DNA of 64,000 nucleotides. It comes from CAVONV01 sp963697355. Its GTDB lineage: Bacteria > Acidobacteriota > Vicinamibacteria > Marinacidobacterales > DATDRI01. Of this stretch, positions 26,735-35,238 are shown one piece after another. Below the pieces are notes generated by a model. That model was not told the origin of the DNA. It was given only the letters and a program-made list of their open reading frames with translations, and searched no databases. The translations under genes were made by a program, and so were the position numbers. How positions within the stretch are numbered: the first letter of the stretch is position 1; every line of letters begins with the position of its first letter. The stretch is taken from assembly GCA_963697355.1 (NCBI GenBank), contig CAVONV010000023.1:1-64000 (forward strand). Direction: 5' to 3'.

Positions 26735-26770
26735 GCCTCGTCGTCCATAAAGACGGCGAGGCTTTTTTTT
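26735..26770 (+). terminator. Rho-independent terminator after the cold-shock gene
   Basis: GCCTCGTCGTC (26735-26745) pairs with GACGGCGAGGC (26752-26762), 11 bp with one G-T pair, around a 6-nt loop. Eight T residues follow. It lies 24 nt after the csp stop codon. Confidence 0.9.
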
Positions 26771-26889
26771 CGTTTGGGGACCTTTGACACCCGCCTGTTT
26801 TGGCTGTGCTCACCGGGACGAAGTGGCCGGGGACCCCGACTTAGTGATACTAAACTGGTAGCTGCACTCTCGGCAGCAAGTGGACGTTG

Positions 26890-28311
26890 ATGTCGTTGGA
26901 ACAAGGCGAGCTTCGTAGACTACTGGGGCGACGGGAAGTTCTTGCGCTGTCCTTTGGTGCCATGGTGGGCTGGGGTTGGGTCGTTCTGGCGCGCGAGATG
27001 ATCGAGCGCGCCGGCACCGTCGGGTCGGCTTTGGCCTTCGTTGCCGGTGCTGTCGTCATGTTGCTCGTAGGACTGACCTACGCGGAGCTCACGTCGGCAT
27101 TGTCCAGGGCCGGTGGCGAGATCAGCTTCACTTTTGTCGGGATCGGTCCGACGGCCTCCTTCGTCTGCGGCTGGACACTGGTTCTGGCTTACCTTTCCGT
27201 CTGTGCCTTCGAGGCTGTCGCGCTTCCGACGGTATTGGGTTATCTGTTCGAAGGCTTCGAAGTCGGCCACCTCTACACGATAGCCGGTTGGGACGTCCAT
27301 TTGTCGTGGTTGTTGGTCGGTGTGCTTGGTTCGTGCATCCTTGGTGTCATCAACTACCTGGGAATCCGCATGGCGTCGTTCGTGCAGGCCGCAGCCGCCG
27401 GACTTCTGCTGCTCATCGGGCTCGCCTTTTTCATTCCAGGAAACATCCGTGGCGACATGGTCAACCTCACCCCGTGGTTCACCAACTGGGAGGGTTTTTT
27501 TGGAGTCGTCATCATGACTCCGTTTCTGTTCCTTGGGTTCGATGTCATCCCTCAAGTGGCCGAGGAGATCCGCATCCCTTTTCGCGCGGTGGGCAAGGTC
27601 ATCCTCATCTCGATAGGGATCGCGATGACCTGGTACGTGCTCGTCCAGTGGACAGTCGGACTGACGCTCGATGCGGCGGCTCTGCGGCACGTCGAGCTTG
27701 CTACAGCGGACGCCATGTCGGCGGTCTACGGCAACCCCTGGGGCGGACGGATTCTCGTTTTTGGCGGCCTCCTGGGAATCTTGACGAGCTGGAACGCTTT
27801 CTTCATCGGCGCCTCGAGACTGATTTTCGCTATGTCGCGCGGCGGATTGCTCCCAAAGTTCTTTTCGTATCTCCATCCCCGGTATGGCTCCCCGGTAGCC
27901 GCATTGACGATGATAACCGTTATCTCGGCATCGGCACCGTTGTTCGGGCGCCCAGCTCTCGTTTGGTTCGTCGATGCCGGTGGCTTCGCGGCGGTTCTTG
28001 GTTATCTCCTTGTCACCGTGTCCTTTCTGAGAATCCGCAAGAAGCACCCCGAGTTACCAAGACCGTACCGTGTGCCGGCTGCGGGAGTCATGGGGCCTCT
28101 CGCTCTTCTCGCTACCGTTGTTCTTATTTCTCTCTACTTGCCCGGCAGCCCTTCGTCCCTGTCTTGGCCTTACGAGTGGGCCGTCGTTATCGGATGGACG
28201 GCGCTGGGTGTATTGTTCTTCATGGCCGGTCGCAGGCGCCTGTCCGAAATGGGGCGCGAAGAGCAGGCGAGATTGATACTCGGCGACTATGCCAAAAGTC
28301 TCAAGCAATGA
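26890..28311 (+). CDS. APC-superfamily amino acid permease
   Basis: A 473-residue inner-membrane transporter with about 12-13 helices. The first helix carries the APC unwound motif as A-L-S-F-G-A-M-V-G-W-G-W-V. The second has FVAGAVVMLLVGLTYAELTSALS and helix 6 FLFLGFDVIPQVAEEIRIPF, both typical of APC amino acid/proton symporters. ASRLIFAMSRGGLLP in helix 8 and the tail K-K-H-P-E-L-P-R-P-Y-R-V-P-A are further landmarks. ATG 26890 is chosen over an adjacent TTG. It may import the substrate of the class III aminotransferase 143 bp downstream. Substrate class is inferred only from the family. Confidence 0.88.
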   Translation: MSLEQGELRRLLGRREVLALSFGAMVGWGWVVLAREMIERAGTVGSALAFVAGAVVMLLVGLTYAELTSALSRAGGEISFTFVGIGPTASFVCGWTLVLAYLSVCAFEAVALPTVLGYLFEGFEVGHLYTIAGWDVHLSWLLVGVLGSCILGVINYLGIRMASFVQAAAAGLLLLIGLAFFIPGNIRGDMVNLTPWFTNWEGFFGVVIMTPFLFLGFDVIPQVAEEIRIPFRAVGKVILISIGIAMTWYVLVQWTVGLTLDAAALRHVELATADAMSAVYGNPWGGRILVFGGLLGILTSWNAFFIGASRLIFAMSRGGLLPKFFSYLHPRYGSPVAALTMITVISASAPLFGRPALVWFVDAGGFAAVLGYLLVTVSFLRIRKKHPELPRPYRVPAAGVMGPLALLATVVLISLYLPGSPSSLSWPYEWAVVIGWTALGVLFFMAGRRRLSEMGREEQARLILGDYAKSLKQ

Positions 28312-28370
28312 GGTCAGGCCCCAAGCGTTCGGAATGGGGTCAGACCTGGTCAGACCCCAAGCGTTCGGAA
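28312..28370. repeat. Two near-identical 23-bp direct repeats, REP-like
   Basis: Copies at 28312-28334 and 28348-28370 share GGTCAG-x-CCCCAAGCGTTCGGAA, differing at one base. The spacer contains TGGGGTCAGACC, and TGGGGTC/GACCCCA forms a short inverted pair across the junction. GGGGTC-A/G-GACC palindromes recur near 39961. The pair lies in the gap between the permease and aminotransferase genes. Confidence 0.65.
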
Positions 28371-28454
28371 ACTGTGGAAAACTCGGACTCGATGCTTCTT
28401 CTAGCCTTGATGCTTCGTGTCCTTTACAGTACCTGTTAACCGAAGGAGGATGTC

Positions 28455-29789
28455 ATGGGTGCTATTGCGCTGAGGACTGAGATTCCCGGTCCACGATCCG
28501 TGGAGCTCCACGCCAGGCGAGAACAAGCAGTACCGCGCGGCCCGTTCCATGTCACACCGGTCTACATTGAACGCGCTTCAGGCGTCATCGTCGAAGACGT
28601 GGATGGAAACCGATTCATGGACTTTGCGGGAGGTATCGGAGTTCTCAATGTGGGACACACCCATCAAAGAGTCGTTGCTCAGATCCAAGAACAAGCTCCG
28701 CTCTTCACACACGCCTGCTTCCATGTCACGCCCTACGAAGTCTACATCCGTCTAGCTGAAAAGTTGAATGAGCTCGCTCCCATCGATGGCAGGAAAAAGA
28801 CCTTCTTCGTTAATAGTGGCGCGGAAAGTGTTGAGAACGCTGTCAAGATAGCGAGATCCTTCACCGGTAGGCCGGCGGTCATCTGCTTCGAAGACGCTTT
28901 TCATGGGCGAACGCTCTTGGGCCTTTCCCTGACGAGCAAAATCGCTCCTTACAAAGCTGGATTCGGTCCTTTCGCGCCCGAGGTTTACCGCGTTCCCTAT
29001 GCCTACTGCTATCGTTGTGCCTACAACCTCACTCACCCTTCCTGTGAGACCTTCTGCGCAACGCGTTTGGACGATGCCTTCAGCCGCTACGTCGAGCCCG
29101 CCGCCGTGGCCGCGGTGATCGCAGAACCGGTACTCGGCGAGGGCGGCTTCGTCGTGCCGCCCGAAAACTACTTTCGAGAACTTCAGAAAGTCTGCCGTCG
29201 ACACGGCATTCTCATCATCGCCGACGAAGTACAAAGCGGCATGGGAAGGACGGGCCGGTTCTTCGCCTCGGAGCATTACGGTCTTCGCCCCGACATCATT
29301 TTGAGCTCCAAATCGTTGGCCAGCGGCTTGCCGCTTGCTGCCGTCATCGGCCGGGCCGACATCATGGACGCTCCCGACGTTGGTGGCCTCGGCGGGACTT
29401 TTGGTGGCAATCCCATTGCCTGCCAATCTGCTCTAGCTGCCCTGGAAGCCCTGGAGAGCGAGAACCTGCTCGGACGGGCCGAGGACATCGGGAGACGCGT
29501 CATGGCGCGAGCAACGAAATGGAAGGATCGATTCCCTCTAGTCGGCGACGTCAGAGGCCTTGGCGCCATGGTGGGGATCGAGTTGGTGGAAGATAGAAAG
29601 ACCAAGAAACCGGCCAAGGAGGCAGCCAATAAAGTCAGCGCGCTTGCCCTCCAACGTGGTTTGATAACGATCACCGCCGGCACCTATGGCAATGTCATCC
29701 GAACCCTGATGCCCCTCGTCATCAGCGACGACGAGCTCGAAGAAGGATTGGACGTTCTGGAATCCGCCCTTGAATCCGCTGGCAGCTAA
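28455..29789 (+). CDS. Class III (omega/GABA-type) aminotransferase
   Basis: A 444-residue PLP enzyme behind GAAGGAGG at 28440-28447. Visible: DVDGNRFMDFAGGIGVLNVGH, NSGAESVENAVKIAR (phosphate site), FHGRTLL, the cofactor Asp in LIIADEVQSGMGRTG, the PLP lysine in SSKSLASGLPLAAV, and GTFGGNPIAC. The fit to 4-aminobutyrate aminotransferase is good, with an extra Cys-rich stretch Y-C-Y-R-C-A-Y-N-L-T-H-P-S-C-E-T-F-C common in that group. It would move an amino group from GABA or a related omega-amino acid to 2-oxoglutarate. The upstream permease may bring in the substrate. Confidence 0.88.
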   Translation: MGAIALRTEIPGPRSVELHARREQAVPRGPFHVTPVYIERASGVIVEDVDGNRFMDFAGGIGVLNVGHTHQRVVAQIQEQAPLFTHACFHVTPYEVYIRLAEKLNELAPIDGRKKTFFVNSGAESVENAVKIARSFTGRPAVICFEDAFHGRTLLGLSLTSKIAPYKAGFGPFAPEVYRVPYAYCYRCAYNLTHPSCETFCATRLDDAFSRYVEPAAVAAVIAEPVLGEGGFVVPPENYFRELQKVCRRHGILIIADEVQSGMGRTGRFFASEHYGLRPDIILSSKSLASGLPLAAVIGRADIMDAPDVGGLGGTFGGNPIACQSALAALEALESENLLGRAEDIGRRVMARATKWKDRFPLVGDVRGLGAMVGIELVEDRKTKKPAKEAANKVSALALQRGLITITAGTYGNVIRTLMPLVISDDELEEGLDVLESALESAGS

Positions 29790-29830
29790 CGAGAATTTGG
29801 GGTTTACTTTGCCGTAGTCGCACCAACGAC

Positions 29831-29862
29831 GAAGGCGGGTTTACCTCGCCGAAGCGACTCCG
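29831..29862. repeat. Dispersed intergenic repeat, copy 1 (inverted)
   Basis: The core GTTTACCTCGCCGAAG (29839-29854) is the reverse complement of CTTCGGCGAGGTAAAC, a one-base variant of the CTACGGCGAGGTAAAC core seen at 33085, 33121 and, as GGTGAAC, at 37655. The flanks GGCGG and CGACTCCGC also recur at other copies. It lies between the aminotransferase and the hydrolase genes. Confidence 0.6.
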
Positions 29863-29948
29863 CTGGGGAAGCCGATTGAGTTTAAGTCGCCGCAGCCGTT
29901 GGCCTGAACCCATCGCCAACGGCGTTGGCGAGATGTAGGAGAATGACA

Positions 29949-30782
29949 ATGAGCAACCCTAATCGCTATTCGATTCTTTTCGCCTTGCCCATGCTCCTCG
30001 TGGCTACCGCATCTCAGGCGACTTCCGAAAGCCACATGGTTACCGTCAACGGAATGGAGATGCACTACGAGACTTCGGGTGAAGGCGAGCCGCTGGTGCT
30101 CCTGCATTCGGGCACGCAGACCACTCGCATGTATGACCCCTTCGTCGAGGAGTTTTCAGCGCACTACCGCTTGATCATTCCGGACCTCCGTGGCCACGGG
30201 GGCTCCACCAATCCTGACAACAAGTGGACCATGCGCCAGTTCGCGAGCGATGTTTTCGCGTTGTTGGACCACCTGAAAATCGAACGCTTCAAGGCCATTG
30301 GCGGTAGCGCGGGCGCCATGACGCTGCTTCACATGGCAACCCAGCAGCCCGAGCGTGTCCAAGCCATGATAGTCGTTGGAGTCGGTACCTACATACCCGC
30401 CGAATGTCGAACCATCCTCAGCCAGACAGATGCGAACGACATTCCCGAAGCGTCGTGGGACCTCCTCCGAAAACAACATCGGCACGGGGACGAGCAGATC
30501 AGAGCCCTCTACGAATGGGTGGCTTCACTGGCAGAAAGCTATAACGACATGACGTTCACCCCACCTTTTCTTGCCACCATCAAAGCCCGAACGCTCGTCG
30601 TCAACGGCGACCGAGACTATTGCTTTCCCGCCTCGATGGCATGGGACATCTACACGGCCATCCCCGAGGCCTACCTTTGGGTTGTCCCCAACGGCGATCA
30701 CGTGCCGATTCGCGGGGTGCACACGGAACCTTTCACACGAACGGCATTGGAGTTCCTGAACGGAAACTGGGAGCAAGAATGA
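29949..30782 (+). CDS. Exported alpha/beta hydrolase
   Basis: ATG 29949 lies 8 nt after TAGGAG; the ATG at 29943 is too close to it. About 277 residues. The signal peptide YSILFALPMLLVATASQA is followed by the hydrolase core: HYETSGEGEPLVLLHSGTQT (oxyanion), LIIPDLRGHGGS, nucleophile elbow AIGGSAGAMT, acid VVNGDRDYCFP and base PNGDHVPIRG. It likely hydrolyses an ester or amide in the periplasm. The substrate is unknown. It is followed 245 nt later by another exported hydrolase on the same strand. Confidence 0.85.
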   Translation: MSNPNRYSILFALPMLLVATASQATSESHMVTVNGMEMHYETSGEGEPLVLLHSGTQTTRMYDPFVEEFSAHYRLIIPDLRGHGGSTNPDNKWTMRQFASDVFALLDHLKIERFKAIGGSAGAMTLLHMATQQPERVQAMIVVGVGTYIPAECRTILSQTDANDIPEASWDLLRKQHRHGDEQIRALYEWVASLAESYNDMTFTPPFLATIKARTLVVNGDRDYCFPASMAWDIYTAIPEAYLWVVPNGDHVPIRGVHTEPFTRTALEFLNGNWEQE

Positions 30783-30937
30783 CCTCGCGGACAGGAACGA
30801 GCTTGCATTCAGCCCGTATGTTGCTAAGGGCGAATCTGTAAAGAAAATTATCGCTACTCCACCGTGGCACGGTCGATGGCCGTCCCGCACATGCCATCTT
30901 GGGCCAAATCGCCCAAGAAAATGAACCAAGCTCCTTA

Positions 30938-30957
30938 GGCTCGGCAGTAGCCGAGCC
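30938..30957. repeat. Short perfect hairpin in intergenic DNA
   Basis: GGCTCGGC and GCCGAGCC form an 8-bp stem around AGTA. There is no T-run, so it is not a typical intrinsic terminator. It lies between the alpha/beta hydrolase and the MBL hydrolase. Confidence 0.5.
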
Positions 30958-31027
30958 GTCAGCCCGGCGCCGGAATTGCAACCTCCGTACGGTTTGACGT
31001 TCATCTTTACGCCGAAAGGAACCACAA

Positions 31028-32290
31028 ATGAAACGCTTGCTGGGCACAGGAATACTTCTGAGCGTTCTTTCGCTCGCGTCTTTTTCCCAGACGGAATACG
31101 ACCCTTCTGAAGCCAGAATCAACGTCGTCCAGCTAACGGACAAGATCTACAAACTCCAATGCATCTCGGGCACATACACCAACACAATCGCCTCGGTTGG
31201 AGAAGACGGGATCCTGCTGGTGGACACCGGTTACCCACAGACGTCGGAACCCCTAGCTGATGCACTCCGCAGGCTCGGCGACGGGAAGGTACGCATCCTG
31301 ATTAACACACACGAGCATAGTGACCATATCGGCGCGAATGCTGCTTTTGCCCAAGAGGCGATGATCGTATCGCACGAAAGGGTACGACAAGCCTATCGTG
31401 GCCAGTATTTCGCACTGCCTGGCATCGACCGGCCTGGTGCACCGCAGGTCGTTTTCAGAGACAGCTTGTCTCTTTATTTCAACGGGGAGGAAATCCGACT
31501 CCAGCACTACCCGGGTGGACACACCTTGGGTGATATCGTCGTCCATTTCACCAACTCCAAAGTGGCTTTTGTCGGTGACATGGTCTTTGCGGGCTGCTTC
31601 CCCAGTGCAGATATCGTGCGAGGCGGAGACCTGAACCGATGCCTGGAGAATACGAGACAGATTATGAGAGATTACCCAACGGACACCCTCTTCGTGAATG
31701 GCCACGGACCGGACTACCGTACGGACGATCTAAAGGCCTATTTGGACGTTGGCACAACCACCTCTCAGTTGATCCGGAGCGAAATCGAGAAAGGCCAATC
31801 GATGGATGACATTGTCGCATCGGATCTACTAGCGAGCTGGGAAAAGTGGGGCAAGGGCGTCGTTTCCGAACGAGAATGGGTTGCGTGCGTCTATCGACAG
31901 CATCTGAAGGAGACTCACCAATCGACCCCTTCTATCTGTCAGCCGCTCACTGAAGCCATCGTTGCTGGCGGCATCGAAGATGCTCTGGAGCTGTATGCCA
32001 CCCTTAAGGCACACCACCCCGAAAAATATAGCTTTGCTGAAGAAGAGCTCAACACGCTGGGCTACCGGCTTCTCGACCGGGAGAGAATCGCTGAAGCTAT
32101 AGAGGTCTTCAAGCTCAATGTCGCTGCCTACCCGGAATCGGGTAACGTGTACGACAGTTTGGCCGAGGCGTACATGGTTCAGGGCGACAATGCACTGGCG
32201 ATCGAATTCTACAAAAAGTCACTTGAAAAAGATCCGAACAATAGTAACGCCGAGGCGATGCTTACCAGATTGGGACAGAAGAAGAATTAG
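31028..32290 (+). CDS. Exported metallo-beta-lactamase-fold hydrolase with C-terminal TPR
   Basis: ATG 31028, with GAAAGGAACC upstream, opens the signal peptide LGTGILLSVLSLASFS. The MBL fold has the zinc motif INTHEHSDHIGAN, then HYPGGHTLGDIVV, FVGDMVFAGC and VNGHGPDY, completing the metal ligands for two zinc ions. After a linker of about 90 residues, TPR-type helices (Y-P-E-S-G-N-V-Y-D-S-L-A-E-A-Y, LAIEFYKKSLEKDPNNS) close the 420-residue protein. The combination is common in secreted hydrolases of unknown substrate. It converges on the O-methyltransferase with a 4-bp stop overlap. Confidence 0.85.
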   Translation: MKRLLGTGILLSVLSLASFSQTEYDPSEARINVVQLTDKIYKLQCISGTYTNTIASVGEDGILLVDTGYPQTSEPLADALRRLGDGKVRILINTHEHSDHIGANAAFAQEAMIVSHERVRQAYRGQYFALPGIDRPGAPQVVFRDSLSLYFNGEEIRLQHYPGGHTLGDIVVHFTNSKVAFVGDMVFAGCFPSADIVRGGDLNRCLENTRQIMRDYPTDTLFVNGHGPDYRTDDLKAYLDVGTTTSQLIRSEIEKGQSMDDIVASDLLASWEKWGKGVVSEREWVACVYRQHLKETHQSTPSICQPLTEAIVAGGIEDALELYATLKAHHPEKYSFAEEELNTLGYRLLDRERIAEAIEVFKLNVAAYPESGNVYDSLAEAYMVQGDNALAIEFYKKSLEKDPNNSNAEAMLTRLGQKKN

Positions 32291-32964
32291 CGCTCTTCGT
32301 TCGACCTCTTGTAGCTGATGGAGATCCCGCCACCGCTCGAGTCGACGGTCGTTTCCATGTTCGGCAGACTGTACATGTAGTCCAGAAACTCACCCGTTCC
32401 CCCTCGGCGGCCGCCATGCCTTTCTCTAACGTTGTGCGCCGTAAAGCAACCGCCTATTTCGAGCTTGGGCAGTACCGCAATCAGGTAGTTCTTGTACCAG
32501 CCCTTATCCGCATCGCTGAACACGAAATCGAAGGGACCTGCGAGTTGTGGGACGAGCTCGTGGGCATTACCAAGCCGGGCGTCGATGGTGTCGGAAAGCC
32601 CGGCCGCCTCAAAATTGGCTAGAGCTTCTTTGTATCGGCTCTCATCTAGTTCAATCGTTATCAGCTTGCCTCCTGTCTTACTGAGCGCCCAAGCAATCCA
32701 AATTCCAGAGTGCCCTGTGGAGGTCCCAATCTCGAGAGCTTTCTTGTAGTTATTTTTGACGATCAAATCGTGGAGTATCTTGCCGTCCCCTGCAGGGACG
32801 TTCATGTCTCCCCATCCCCAATCGTGACGGTCGAGGAAGTCCTTTACCCTCCCGTCAAGGGATTGGCTCTCCTGACTTTTCTCGATACCCAAAGGTGCTG
32901 CCTGAAAGGCGAAGCCGCAAACCAATACAAAGAAAAGAATTGTCAACGTTGAACGGACGTTCAT
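32287..32964 (-). CDS. Exported O-methyltransferase-like (class I SAM) protein
   Basis: A 225-residue protein with an N-terminal signal (LTILFFVLVCGFAFQAAPLG). The O-methyltransferase core follows: A-L-E-I-G-T-S-T-G-H-S-G-I-W (motif I), LITIELDESRYKEAL (SAM ribose acid), FDFVFSDADKGWYKNYL (metal-site D-A-D) and GGCFTAHNV. It looks catalytically complete, like catechol O-methyltransferase relatives. Export is odd because SAM is made and used in the cytoplasm. It is the third signal-peptide-bearing methyltransferase in this window. Confidence 0.8.
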   Translation of the reverse strand: MNVRSTLTILFFVLVCGFAFQAAPLGIEKSQESQSLDGRVKDFLDRHDWGWGDMNVPAGDGKILHDLIVKNNYKKALEIGTSTGHSGIWIAWALSKTGGKLITIELDESRYKEALANFEAAGLSDTIDARLGNAHELVPQLAGPFDFVFSDADKGWYKNYLIAVLPKLEIGGCFTAHNVRERHGGRRGGTGEFLDYMYSLPNMETTVDSSGGGISISYKRSNEER

Positions 32965-33080
32965 ATCATTCCCTTCCTCGCTCCCCTAGGACATAGACGC
33001 CAGCCAGCGGTGTGTTGTTTCAGGGCAGATTCCACCAATGAATCGTATCCTACGCCCCCCAACCCGCCTTCGTCGCTTCT

Positions 33081-33136
33081 ACGACTACGGCGAGGTAAAC
33101 CTGCTTCGCCACCAGAGTGGCTACGGCGAGGTAAAC
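33081..33136. repeat. Dispersed intergenic repeat, copies 2 and 3 (tandem)
   Basis: CTACGGCGAGGTAAAC occurs at 33085-33100 and again at 33121-33136, exactly 36 bp apart. The preceding bases also resemble copy 1 inverted (AACCCGCCTTCG, 33061-33072). It lies just upstream of the histidine kinase gene. Confidence 0.65.
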
Positions 33137-33186
33137 GTGCACCATCGCGTCTGACGCCAACATGCACGTGTGCTAATCTTGGTTCG

Positions 33187-34341
33187 ATGCAAGACCTGGG
33201 ACCTGAAGTGACTCGCCACGAGGGGCGAGAACCGATTCTCCGGAATTTCTACGTTCGCTGGACGGCAGTCTTTGGCGTGTGGCTGTTGATCGCTGCATTC
33301 TTTGCGGCGGTCGGTTCTCAGAGTACCTATGAGAAGGGACAAATCGCGGATCCGGAGGAAGCTTTCCTCTTCATGCTGATCTATTGGCTGGCTTGGGCGA
33401 TCGTCTCACCGGGTATCTTACGTTTCGCAAGATATTTCCACTGGGATCAGGGGCAACGGTGGCGCTCGCTCGTCGCCCATGCCGGATTTGCCGCGGTGAT
33501 CGCGCCGCTGCAGCTCTACCTCTACCTCGGTTTGAGATTCCTCATTAGCTCCGCGTTGGGCATCACGCGCGGCGCAAGTCCCCAAGGGGGGACCTTTGCG
33601 CTGCAATGTCTCATGAACGCCGCCGTTTACTTCATCGTCATAGCGGTTTACAACGCATTTGCTTACTATCACATGTACCATCGGCAGAAATCGGAGACTT
33701 CTGAGCTACAGGCCCGACTGGCCGAAGCGGAGTTGGCTGCTTTGAAGATGCAGCTCCAACCACATTTCCTCTTCAACACGCTCAACGCAATCTCGGTGTT
33801 GATGAACGAGGATGTGGAGAAAGCGAATCAAATGCTCGTACGCCTGAGTGAGTTCCTTCGCCTTACACTGGACAGCTCCGGACGTCAGCAGGTTGCCTTG
33901 AAGCAGGAGCTCGAGTTTCTAGAGCGCTACTTGGAAATAGAGCGCATTCGGTTTGCCGACCGACTCCGTGTGAAAATAGATGTCGAGCCGGCGACGCTCG
34001 ATGCTCGCGTTCCCAATTTGATTCTCCAACCTCTCGTGGAAAACGCAATCCGGCACGGAATTGCCCCGAGAGCGAAAGGTGGTCGGCTCGATGTCCGTGC
34101 TCGCCGCAACAAAGGAAAACTCGAGCTGGAAATTCGGGACGACGGCCCCGGGATGGCGGAACAATCTGCGCCGTCCGGCCCTCGAAACGGAATCGGTCTT
34201 GCCAACTGCCAGGCGAGGCTGGCTCAACTCTACGGTGAAGAGCACGCCTTCAAGCACGGAACCTCGTCGGATGGCGGATTCTTCGTCTTGCTCACACTAC
34301 CTTTCGAGACCATGTCCTCCTCGATCGAAGCTCGAGCATGA
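33187..34341 (+). CDS. LytS/YehU-type sensor histidine kinase
   Basis: The family-like start is ATG 33187; the frame is open further upstream only through repeat DNA. About 384 residues: four membrane helices (VFGVWLLIAAFFAAV, FMLIYWLAWAIVSPG, AAVIAPLQLYLYLGLRFLI, AVYFIVIAVYNAFAYY), a coiled linker (SELQARLAEAELAALKMQ), and the HisK_5TM/His_kinase module with phospho-His in LQPHFLFNTLNAISVL. The ATPase has N-box PLVENAIRHGI and DDGPGM. Its stop overlaps the response regulator by 4 nt, so the pair is coupled. The ADOP permease downstream is a likely target. Confidence 0.9.
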   Translation: MQDLGPEVTRHEGREPILRNFYVRWTAVFGVWLLIAAFFAAVGSQSTYEKGQIADPEEAFLFMLIYWLAWAIVSPGILRFARYFHWDQGQRWRSLVAHAGFAAVIAPLQLYLYLGLRFLISSALGITRGASPQGGTFALQCLMNAAVYFIVIAVYNAFAYYHMYHRQKSETSELQARLAEAELAALKMQLQPHFLFNTLNAISVLMNEDVEKANQMLVRLSEFLRLTLDSSGRQQVALKQELEFLERYLEIERIRFADRLRVKIDVEPATLDARVPNLILQPLVENAIRHGIAPRAKGGRLDVRARRNKGKLELEIRDDGPGMAEQSAPSGPRNGIGLANCQARLAQLYGEEHAFKHGTSSDGGFFVLLTLPFETMSSSIEARA

Positions 34342-35117
34342 CGATCCGCGAAACACTTCGAGTGCTCATCGTCGACGACGAACCGCTGGCTCGCAGAGGC
34401 ATACGCAACCAACTCGATCAACAGGCAATGAGCGTCGACATTGTTGGTGAATGCTCGAACGGCATAGAAGCGGTGGATGCCATCCGTGAGTTTTCTCCCG
34501 ATCTCGTCTTCTTGGATATCCAGATGCCCGAGCTCGACGGTTTCGGGGTTGTTAGAACAGTTGGCATCGACGAGATGCCGGCAGTCGTTTTCGTTACCGC
34601 CTACGATCGTTATGCGCTCGAGGCCTTCGAGGTACACGCACTCGACTATCTCTTGAAACCCATCGACCCTGAACGCTTCCGCGTTGCTTTTAACCGCGCG
34701 TCGGGTGAGCTCCAGCGTGACGATTTCCATGAGAAATTGGATGCCGTATTGCACCAACTCCACAGGTTCGAGAAAAAACCGTGGCGGGAGCGGTTTGTGA
34801 TCAAAGAATCTGGCCGCATCTTTTTCGCCAACGTTGATGAGGTTTCCTGGATCGATACCGCCGGTAACTACATACGACTTCACATCAGATCCCGCTCTCA
34901 AATGCTGCGCGGCACAATGGAGGCAACAGCCAAAGAGCTCGATCCGCAGAAATTCGTTCGCATTAGAAGCTCGACGTTGGTCAACATCAAGGCAGTCAAA
35001 GAATTTCACCCGCTGTCTAAATCAACCTACAAAGTCGTTCTCCAGGACGGTACCGAGCTCACGTCCTCACGCAAATATAGGGCGAACCTTGACGAGCTCT
35101 TCCAGCGTTTCTCTTAA
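34338..35117 (+). CDS. LytTR-family response regulator
   Basis: A 259-residue regulator. The REC domain (1-120) has V-L-I-V-D-D-E-P-L-A, phospho-Asp in DLVFLDIQMPELDG, Thr in VFVTAYDRYAL and Lys in YLLKPIDPERF. After a helical linker the LytTR DNA-binding domain (about 150-255) has R-F-V-I-K-E-S-G-R-I, WIDTAGNYIRLHI, FVRIRSSTLVNIKAVKEFHP and TSSRKYRANL. It should bind paired 9-bp direct repeats about 21 bp apart. Such a pair lies upstream of the next gene. It is translationally coupled to the kinase by ATGA. Confidence 0.92.
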   Translation: MTIRETLRVLIVDDEPLARRGIRNQLDQQAMSVDIVGECSNGIEAVDAIREFSPDLVFLDIQMPELDGFGVVRTVGIDEMPAVVFVTAYDRYALEAFEVHALDYLLKPIDPERFRVAFNRASGELQRDDFHEKLDAVLHQLHRFEKKPWRERFVIKESGRIFFANVDEVSWIDTAGNYIRLHIRSRSQMLRGTMEATAKELDPQKFVRIRSSTLVNIKAVKEFHPLSKSTYKVVLQDGTELTSSRKYRANLDELFQRFS

Positions 35118-35147
35118 CCCTTCCCGATATCCCAGATTCGGCACCGT

Positions 35148-35177
35148 CCGTCACTAACCTAGACCCATCGGTCACAA
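35148..35177 (+). promoter_or_regulatory. Candidate LytTR operator upstream of the third ADOP permease
   Basis: CCGTCACTA (35148-35156) and CGGTCACAA (35169-35177) agree at 7 of 9 bases and start 21 bp apart, two helical turns. That is the geometry LytTR proteins use. The pair lies 60-90 bp before the permease start. The half-sites only partly resemble the published LytTR consensus. Confidence 0.4.
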
Positions 35178-35238
35178 TTTCATTGTCCATCCGCGGGACG
35201 GTGTCTATCTTTCGAGTGGAGCTTGGAAAGGATGGATC

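Noticed and set aside
26920..28047. 375-codon minus-strand open frame opposite the amino acid permease
   Set aside because: It lies wholly within a clear permease gene, is rich in Arg/Gln/Asp typical of antisense frames, and has no family resemblance.
26976..28439. 487-codon plus-strand frame overlapping the permease in another phase
   Set aside because: It is Arg/His/Cys-rich shadow sequence with no domain. The permease frame has coherent helices.
33010..33186. N-terminal extension of the LytS-type kinase
   Set aside because: The upstream codons come from the dispersed intergenic repeat. ATG 33187 gives the usual family start before the first helix.
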